A DNA stretch of 64,000 nucleotides from Trileptium ribeirensis (lineage: Eukaryota; Nematoda; Enoplea; Enoplida; Thoracostomopsidae). The notes under the pieces are model-generated. The model searched no databases. It was given only the letters and a program-made list of their open reading frames with translations, and had not been told where the DNA came from. The stretch is taken from contig JASANE010003168.1 in assembly GCA_030248225.1 (NCBI GenBank), forward strand, positions 1 to 64,000. Reading direction: 5' to 3'. Positions 56,576 through 64,000 of this stretch are shown here, in pieces. The stretch's first letter is position 1, and the number at the start of each line of letters is the position of its first letter. A program made the translations under genes and the position numbers.

Positions 56576-57179
56576 GTTTCAATGTATATACTTTTTTACA
56601 TATATATTTTATAAAGCATGCATAACATATACATGTTCCTGAGTGATTAACATATAGATGTGTACATCAAGTAATGCTTCATACTGCCTTGTCAATCATA
56701 CTCAGTTTTGTTATGTTCGTTTCAGTTTGACATACTCGTTTGCCATAGTTCAAGTTCAGAAGGAAAACGAAATATTAAGTATATATGTGACAAATCATTA
56801 TATATATATTTATAATACAAAAAATTACATTATGAAATGCATTTAAAATATAGCAAATTATAATAACTTATAATGCTGTCCATTATAAAAATGACAAAAA
56901 AAGTTAATTCTACACTCATTTTCGTACTATATTCTATTAATCATGAGTTTACAATATATATTTAGCATTATTCACGCGTTATTGAATAATTTTGTATTGT
57001 TCACAAGGTATTTATTATAAGTTCACGCTTTCTTATCTTTTGTACATTGTATATTTTATCACAAAGATCGCCCAAATTGTATAAACTTAACAGTTCAAAC
57101 AATTTTCGAAAAGGTAAATCCCTATTATGATCAGGTTTAGCATCGCTGAGATTGTAGCAAAGTAAATATCTATATATCA

Positions 57180-57500
57180 TAGGTGTCCATAAGGGGTAGC
57201 GGGTTACCCAATTTTAAGCCAGTCCAATCTGAAGGATCCGCACCCAAGATCATCTCCTGCCGCGCCCCGAAGATGCGGGGAGAATTTTAGAAAAAAGGGG
57301 AAAATTGGCAAAAATTGGGAAAATATGGAAAATTTACCGCGAACTGGCTAAAATTGGAAAAAATTTTGCGTCCCTGAAAATTTTAAAAATTGGCCTCTCC
57401 CACTGCCCTGCCCTCCTTCCCTTCCCTCTGGGACGTCTCCATGGAAATCATCTATCACTCTAAGCCGACCGACCTTTGACACCTGTGCTGCACATGTATA
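57180..57500 (+). mobile_element. CATACATG-family element (M1)
   Basis: A GC-rich arm, then an A-rich core with AAAATTGGCAAAAATTGGG, then TTTTGCGTCCCTGAAAA, a C-rich arm and CACATGTATA. Same order as the copies at 15.7 and 36.6 kb. Confidence 0.55.
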
Positions 57501-60365
57501 TCTCTTGCATCATTTGGGATTAATACCACGTCAAATTTGGATCATTTCAAGCCCCCCCAGTGCATCCTGTCAAAATTTTCACCTCAAATAATCATAATGT
57601 CTGTAGATAAGGCTAAGCATAAGTCTAAAATTAAACCTGAGATTAAGTCTAAGTTAACTTGGGTTCAAAATTAATAGTCAATATTTGTTTTATGGTACTC
57701 ATTTCATGACCTCTTTCCAGTTATAGACAAAAACTTGACATGATCCCAAACAGCATTCCATTTAGTGCGTCGTCGTTTGATTTGTTATAGATATTTTTGT
57801 ACAAAGCTTTGATTTGAACTGTAAAATTTGCATTATATAACTAATCTTATGTAAATGATGCACTGCAGTTCAGTTGCCGCTGTAATTTATAAATACGTGA
57901 TCGAAGTATAGAGTTCCAACGAATAACTGGTATTGGTACCTTGCACGAACAATTTTCAGGTCAAGAAATAATCGGTAAATCAGCTGATAAAACAGGTACT
58001 GCTTGAAAACACTTGAATATCATATCATCCGGCTAAATCGGTTAATGTATACAACTACATCAGCGGTTACTTCGATCAGAATCAGAACATCTTAAATAAA
58101 TCCTACGGTTTCGAAAAACTTATCGTCCGCTCGGTTGTTTGTAGCTTTAATATTAATTCAAATAATATGTCATCAAAGCGAGGAAACTTAGATACTTTGC
58201 ATCACTTTACAGTAAAGAAATAGGTTAAAATAGAAAAGTACCTATTCGCTTGCACTCACCTTATGACAGCCTTTGTAACATTGAGGAGTATATACCACTG
58301 TTAATATTTCTATAATTTTTTTCTTTTTAGAGACCTGTGGTGACGGGAATTGGGTGCCGGGATCATTTGGTGGTAGTGCTGCTATACATTTTATCATCAT
58401 CATCATCTTTGTGTGTCGGAGTCTTCATTGTAAACAGGTTTCAAGTTTTCGGTTCAGAACGCGTGTGTTTCTCGTGGTGTATTGATTTCTATAATAAAAG
58501 CATAAAAAATAAATATATTATTACTATTATTTCTGAACTATTATATATTGGTACTAATATGTTTACACTATTTCGGTTGTATTTAAATGCATTAGTATAG
58601 TAACCTGTTTCGTAAACGGTAAACGCTGGTGCTTGTAATATTGTTACCTAACTCACCTTTGTTGCTGCTATTAATACTGTGCAAAAAAGAAATCTATAAC
58701 GAGATTTTAAGCAACACTTAATTCGTCAAAACTAGAAAATTTTAATGGAAATAATAGAAAGCCAAAATTAATTTTGCTAGCATCATTTTGATTCTAACTT
58801 TATATATTTAAAACGGTTAAATACATTGTAAATCTGAATTATTAATTTAAGGTGATTGGCAGGACATATCCTAGCATATATATTCAATTGTAACAGTAAA
58901 TACTTTTATATAGTAGTATACAGTAAAACATTTCAAATATAAAAATATATACAATAGAAAATCCGATTAAAAATTAATAATTATAGATACCTGATCGCCA
59001 TCAATCAAATAATAATTATAATAATTTATAAAATAACTAAAAAATTACATAAATAACAAAAATACAACTATTAATTGTGTACAATAACTTAGAAATCACA
59101 ATAATAATATTAAATGATGGTCAATTCATTGTGTATATTAATTAATTAATTCGACTGACTAACACATTCACTTAGTGCCAAAGCAATATATGCTGTGCCA
59201 AAAAAAGACGTTTAAATCAACCTTTTCTCATTTATACCTGCAATCTGGTTTGTATAAAACAGGGAATTTATTACGGTACATTTAACACATTATATATTTC
59301 TTTACATAAGCATTAAAGTAATTGCAAGATAGTATTAATAAATATATTTAATGTAATAAAACGAAACTTAATTGGAACAATAATCCAATAATTACTGATA
59401 AAGTTTAAAAATTTTAATAAATCGTAATATATATTTGGTTCAGTAATCTGATTCTGGACATCGTGGATGCGGGTGACACTTGTAAAGCTCCAGTATTAAA
59501 CAGATAAGTTACAGCAAAAGTGAAACTAATATTAAAACAGTTTTAAGAGCCCAAATATACCACGATTGCGTTATACTACGATAATAATTATTAAATGTAA
59601 TCGCGCACTGTTCTATTGTACACTTCTTTGGCATAATACTCACTTTAATTCTTTAATTTTATTCATTTATATAAATATTCCACTTAACTTATTGTACAAT
59701 TCATGTATAAATTTCACTTATTTACTATCATTTTTACCTTATTTCTGCATAATCCGTGTTAACACAGTAAAAATTCATAAATCAGTATTATATATTCGGC
59801 CGTTAGTAGCAGCTCATATCCGGTTCCTTTGTGATATCTTTAAACACAAACAAGTACTATACTATAATTCATACTTTCACTTTTGTTAATATTATATCGT
59901 TATATTTGTTAATTTTATTAATTTTTTTATAATTAATGCATTAGAAAGAAATCATACTTGTTTTTCAGTCTGCTGCAAGTTTCCCCAATATAATTTACAA
60001 ATGCTAAAGTACTAATAAAATAAGGACGTTTTTTGAAAAAATGTCATTAAAACTTTGCTGAATCTTTGGATATTTAAAATTCGTGGACATAAATCTGCCT
60101 TATGTTTAACGTTAGTGCCTTTTGTTAAGCTGTGCAGTACGATTAGATTAAATAAGCAAAAACTCGTTTTTATACATAAAAGCAATAACTTTACCAGTAG
60201 ATAGCGATAAGTTCTAGCTAACCACTGCCGTGCTACAAACTATAATTATATTGAACTGCGATGCTTAAATTTATAACATTTCATTCTCAACTTTAAAAAT
60301 CCCGTTGAACAATATAGTAGTTTTAAAATAAATTTTGAAATAAAATAAACGTTTGGTGTTGAGCA
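57501..60365. other. No coding region seen; probable upstream and 5' region of the host gene
   Basis: Very AT-rich. A strong splice-acceptor-like run (TTTTTTTCTTTTTAG, ending 58,330) precedes GC-balanced sequence with a TCATCATCATCATC run and could mark a non-coding exon, but no matching donor is certain. No promoter was recognised. Confidence 0.3.
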
Positions 60366-60719
60366 ATGCATCCAACGTTAGTTAAAACCGACGAAACACC
60401 TGAAAATGTGCCAATCACCACTGCATCATGGCATCCGTCACAACATCAACCAGAACACGATCCTAACTTCCAACAGCAGCTACTGCTTCATCACAACGGC
60501 AGTGCAGTGACCCAATTAGTCGCTAATGGTCCTGTGCCGTCCTCCGCGATTCAGCTGTTCGATCCTAGTCAAATGGCAGCAGCTCCTACGGCAGGAGGCT
60601 TAGGATATTTGGTAGGCTTGGTGGTGGTCACTGGGGGTCTTGAAGAGGATCAATTAGGTGCGGATGAAGAAGAGCCGTTGTTTATTGGATGGGTTGTAGT
60701 AGATGCTATTACCAATGAG
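60366..60719 (+). CDS. Host gene, first coding exon (118 codons)
   Basis: The frame starts at ATG 60366 after a run of stops and is GC-balanced, unlike its surroundings. It ends at the donor GAG|GTAGGT (60719/60720) in phase 0. The 118 residues are Gln/His/Pro-rich at first (HQPEHDPNFQQQLLLHH), then carry an Ala/Gly segment, then an acidic, hydrophobic end (GADEEEPLFIGWVVVDAITN). This low-complexity start resembles the N-terminus of a transcription regulator, but I do not recognise the family. Without the splice, translation would run on to a stop at 60747-60749. Confidence 0.55.
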
Positions 60720-61299
60720 GTAGGTATTGCTGCTGAATCAACTTCCTGAAAATTTTCATTATCGATATTAAATATTTCTCATTTTTGTTCTAATTGTAGC
60801 GAACAGTTCCTCAACGTGATTAATTGCGGTGAAAATGATAAGCTTTAATAAGCTGCAATTTCGTTTGCAAAAATTTAGGATGTATTTTTGTCGCAGACCT
60901 TATTTGTGTTCTACATAAATACGAGTTACTGCATTCATACTTCATACATAATAGATATGGATGTTCATTCTTCTAAAAACTCATATATACTTGGGCACGG
61001 AAACAACAATCTGATAAAAAGTGTCTCAATCTCAGTCGCCAATGCTTATGGCTCAATATACTTATATTGTTATTTCGTTCCCTACCTCTTAACACCTCGA
61101 AACATAAGCATTTACTACAAAACTGTAATACATTGGTTAAAATTGTTATGTATCCTTGTGTATTTCTATAAAATTGATATACTACAAGCACGCACTCGCT
61201 TGCTTTCCCTGCTCCCATGTGTGTTTGAGTTATAACATAAGGAGCCATATGTATTTTGTTATATCTCTGTTATATATCATGCATACCAGACAAGGGTTC

Positions 61300-61383
61300 A
61301 TGGCGGCTACCCCGAAGCCTCGGCACCCCCGAGGCCCTGGTCTGGTCCCTCCGAGGGATCCTTCTCCCCCCGCTGCCGCCGGC
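61300..61383 (+). repeat. GC-rich left arm of an M1-type element in intron 1
   Basis: GC-rich words (CTCGGCACCCCCGAGG, GGATCCTTCTCCCC) lead into the tandem array. CATGCATACC just upstream resembles the family end. Confidence 0.4.
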
Positions 61384-62008
61384 CAGGCGCGTGGAAAATT
61401 TTCTTCAAAAAAGTGTGAAATTGGCAAAAAACAAGCCCCTTGACGACCTGCCCCTCCCTTCCCCCCTCGAAGGCAGGGCGTCTACCCGACCTCTCCCCCG
61501 CCTAAGACATCAGAGCGTCAGCATATATGTATAAATGTATAAATATGTATAAATTGCTCTGTGTTTATTGCAGTACGTTTGTAAGTACCCAGGCGCGCGG
61601 AAAATTTTCCTCAAAAAAGTGTGAAATTGGCAAAAAACGAGCCCCTGACGACCTGCCCATCCCTTCCCCCTCGAAAGCAGGGCGTCTACCCACCTCTCTC
61701 CCGCCCACCCCAGCTACCCCGTCTAAGACATCAGATCGTCAGCATATATGTATAAATGTATAAATATGTATAAATTGCTCTGTGTTTATTGCAGTACGTT
61801 TGTACGTACCCAGGCGCGCGGAAAATTTTCCTCAAAAAAGTGTGAAATTGGCAAAAAACGAGCCCCTGACGACCTGCCTCTCCCTTCCCCTCCTCGAATG
61901 CAGGGCGTCTACCCACCTCTCCCCCGCCCACCCCAGCTACCCCGCCTGAGACATCGGAGCGTCAGCATATATGATGTATATGCATAAATTGCTCTGTGTT
62001 TATTGCAG
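61384..62008 (+). repeat. Tandem array in intron 1 that duplicates the exon-2 splice acceptor
   Basis: Three units begin at 61384, 61590 and 61811 with CAGGCGCG. Each has AAATTTTC..CAAAAAAGTGTGAAATTGG, then a C-rich arm, then an AT-rich tail ending TGTGTTTATTGCAG. Each tail is a splice acceptor. The first two are followed by TACGTTT and then GTAAGT (61581) or GTACGT (61802). The third runs into the real exon 2 at 62009. The unit carries the A-rich core of the M1 family. Confidence 0.85.
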
Positions 62009-62140
62009 TACGTTTGTTCTCACGTCAAATACGTTCAACCCGACAATGTATCTAAAATCAATTGGGACAACGTGCGTCAACGCAACTTGAATACGGATGC
62101 AGTAAACGCTGCGCCTAATCTGAGTGATGTAATTGCATCG
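62009..62140 (+). CDS. Host gene, exon 2 (44 codons)
   Basis: 132 bases between TTTATTGCAG and TCG|GTATGT. Only one frame is open, and it is phase 0 at both ends, matching the phase of exon 1. The peptide is protein-like, with INWDNVRQRN in the middle and NLSDVIAS at the end. Family not recognised. Confidence 0.6.
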
Positions 62141-63108
62141 GTATGTTGAGACTGTGATATTTAAAAGGCTGCTTCTTAAGTCGAGATTGTCGTTCACAAG
62201 TTTAGAATATTAGTTTAATCGGTCATTTAATTTTCGCTGACTGAGGCATTGTTTTAAATTACTTAGTGGTTCGGGGGAGGTGAAGGGGTGGGGGAAAGGG
62301 GGCGGGGTGCGTAGTCTTCAGGGGTAATGCGCTTCCACTGCAGAAATTCTTGGACCCACCAGTGGCTGTAATCGTCGCTTTGGAATGGCTGAACACATTA
62401 GTTTAATATACTACAGATGTGTTCTTATACGATGTACTTTAGCAGCAATTTATTAGCAATATTCTCTTGAACAACTCGTAAATTCAACTTTAATTGCGAT
62501 CGTTAAAACTTTAATATAGTGAATTTTTCTCAGCGACGATGATAAGACAGTTTTTGCAACATACATTGCAATCATTTCGCATTTGCAATAGCTTTCAGTT
62601 AACTAACTGTTTGTTGTATAAAAATGACTTGCGAATCTACGTATACCACTGCACACTAATAAATATATATATCTGAATCTGAACATTGCTTTATAGATGT
62701 ATTACTTAAAATGTTAGAAACATTACTCTAGCATGATGAAGTTATAGCTGGCTGCACACGCAGTAACAAAATTTCTAGCCAAATGTTATTGCTAATTCGA
62801 AGACAGTGAGAGAAATTCATACATACAGCAACTATTGAATAGTTTATCTGTTAGGCCGTAAAAGTGGTAAAAATAGGAGAAAACGAAAAATTTATCTCTA
62901 GTTGTCAAAAAACTACCGAGACCATTTGTCCCCCTAAAGCCGGCGGACCTTTGACACCTATGAACCTTATCCCATCCTTGATCAACGAATTTTCTAACAC
63001 TGTTCATATTTTGTGTTTGTCTTACAAATTTTTGATGACCCGACTTGGGTATGACGAGGGGGGCTCGAGCTCAACCCCCAACCCATATTGATCTGCTAGT
63101 GATTACAG
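62141..63108. other. Intron 2 with an M1-type fragment
   Basis: A G-rich patch (62,270-62,310) is followed by AT-rich DNA. 62,920-63,090 carries TTTGTCCCCCTAAAGCC and GACCTTTGACACCTATG, as in the CATACATG family. CTTCCACTGCAG (ending 62,342) is an acceptor-like site without a clear exon. Confidence 0.4.
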
Positions 63109-63116
63109 CACCACAG

Positions 63117-63215
63117 CAAATACATTTTTTGCCACCACCTTACGTTCACATATATCCTATATACATTCAAGTAATGCAGAAAAACACCTCCGAAGATGAT
63201 AAAGCAAACTTAACG
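63117..63215 (+). CDS. Host gene, exon 3 (33 codons)
   Basis: Open frame with HFLPPPYVHIYPIYIQ and NTSEDDKANLT, ended by the donor ACG|GTAAAA. Two acceptors are 8 bases apart: ATTACAG (exon from 63109) and CACCACAG (exon from 63117). Only the second keeps phase 0 with exon 2, so it is chosen. The first would hit a stop unless another exon lies between. Confidence 0.45.
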
Positions 63216-63650
63216 GTAAAATAAATTATCAAGAATTTGAATATTTTTCTACTCTAGCGTATATTTGGAGTGATATCATGGCTATAGCTATGGTACATAA
63301 ATGTATATACATTCCCGATATTTGAGCAAAATAGTCCAAGCAGATGATAACTTTTACATTCACACAGATTTGGGGTTAAGATAGAGATTTTACTCAATAT
63401 CTCACCACAAGAGCGATTTCCCTGCAATCATTAGCGTCGCAAAGGACGGCGGGGCATGTGGGTGTGCGGCCCCCACTTTTGTGAATAAATTAACTAATGG
63501 GTTATAACAAAATAACTGTATGTGACCGCCTCTTCGGTTTTGCCGGGCCCATAATTTTGAAAAGCTTGCGATGCCAATGCCTACAATAAGCACATAGTAT
63601 TGGTCTACGCGCTTTGTGATATTTTAGCCAACGCTGTTTGCCATTCTCAG

Positions 63651-63811
63651 GTTTTACTTTCGATTAGCATCTGTACACGAATTCAGAATGAATGTTATCT
63701 TGACAATACTGATAATGCAATTAATACTACTCTTAAAGGGTCAGAAACGTACACAAATGCCACTGCAATAGCTATTTGTCCCGCTGCATCATTTATGCTA
63801 ACGTACATCGG
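63651..63811 (+). CDS. Possible host gene exon 4
   Basis: The pyrimidine-rich GCCATTCTCAG (ending 63650) precedes a frame open in phase 0 for 53 codons, with a possible donor at CGG|GTAGGC (phase 2). The peptide has N-glycosylation-type NTT and NAT sites and a hydrophobic end. The phase agrees with exon 3, but coding character is weaker. Confidence 0.3.
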
Positions 63812-64000
63812 GTAGGCTCGGCGCGAATACATCGGTGCCATTGTTGTAGTCGTAGCACACTGAAGTTACAGAGTCCATCTAATCATCGGTTCCCTCCGGG
63901 CTATCATAAAAACACTGGTGGGTCTCTTCAAATTATGTTTAATATATTGTGATTTTAATTTCTTTAGCATAGAAACGAACAGTTTACTAAATAAATTTAA

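Overview
The window is AT-rich, intron-bearing and repeat-dense DNA from an invertebrate animal. The evidence is a Ty3/Gypsy retroelement, a hAT transposon of the ZMYM1/DUF4371 type, a decayed Jockey-like LINE, several families of short TIR elements, and one host gene split into short exons with consensus splice sites. An arthropod is the best guess, but nothing seen here fixes the lineage. There are no prokaryotic features.

Bases 1 to about 9.9 kb hold the 3' part of a large Ty3/Gypsy (Metaviridae-type) element with three intact open frames. A 5'-truncated Pol runs from RNase H through integrase (zinc finger, DD35E core, GPY/F module) and ends in an unusual ~600-residue Ser/Thr/Pro-rich tail. 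Two paralogous genes of about 420 codons follow in the position where env normally lies. Neither looks like an envelope protein. Both appear to be fusions of an N-terminal NADAR (YbiA-like, ADP-ribose/N-glycosidase superfamily) domain and a C-terminal SGNH/GDSL-like domain that has lost its catalytic residues. The ATG of each gene abuts a strong 3' splice site, so both are probably made from spliced subgenomic RNAs, as env is. This NADAR-SGNH retroelement is the most interesting system in the window. A TATA/initiator promoter at 9.43 kb and strong hairpins suggest that a long 3' LTR lies in about 7.9-9.9 kb, but its ends could not be fixed.

10-18.5 kb is non-coding and repeat-filled: a copy of a dispersed retroposon-like family with a 42-A tract, a 44-bp minisatellite, TIR elements and tandem duplications. 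18,528-21,567 is a complete hAT element with 15-bp perfect TIRs, an 8-bp target duplication and an uninterrupted 775-aa transposase. 21.6-39 kb has no recognised gene; it holds MITE-like elements with TTA target duplications, a family of short GC-armed elements with CATACATG ends, a compound inverted repeat and GC islands. 40-44.4 kb holds minus-strand Jockey-like LINE remains. 46.9-57.5 kb contains more repeat copies and tandem arrays.

The right end, 60.4-63.8 kb, holds the start of a plus-strand host gene. It has a first coding exon of 118 codons and two or three further exons, all joined in phase 0. Its intron 1 carries a tandem array that has duplicated the exon-2 splice acceptor twice. 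The gene family was not recognised.
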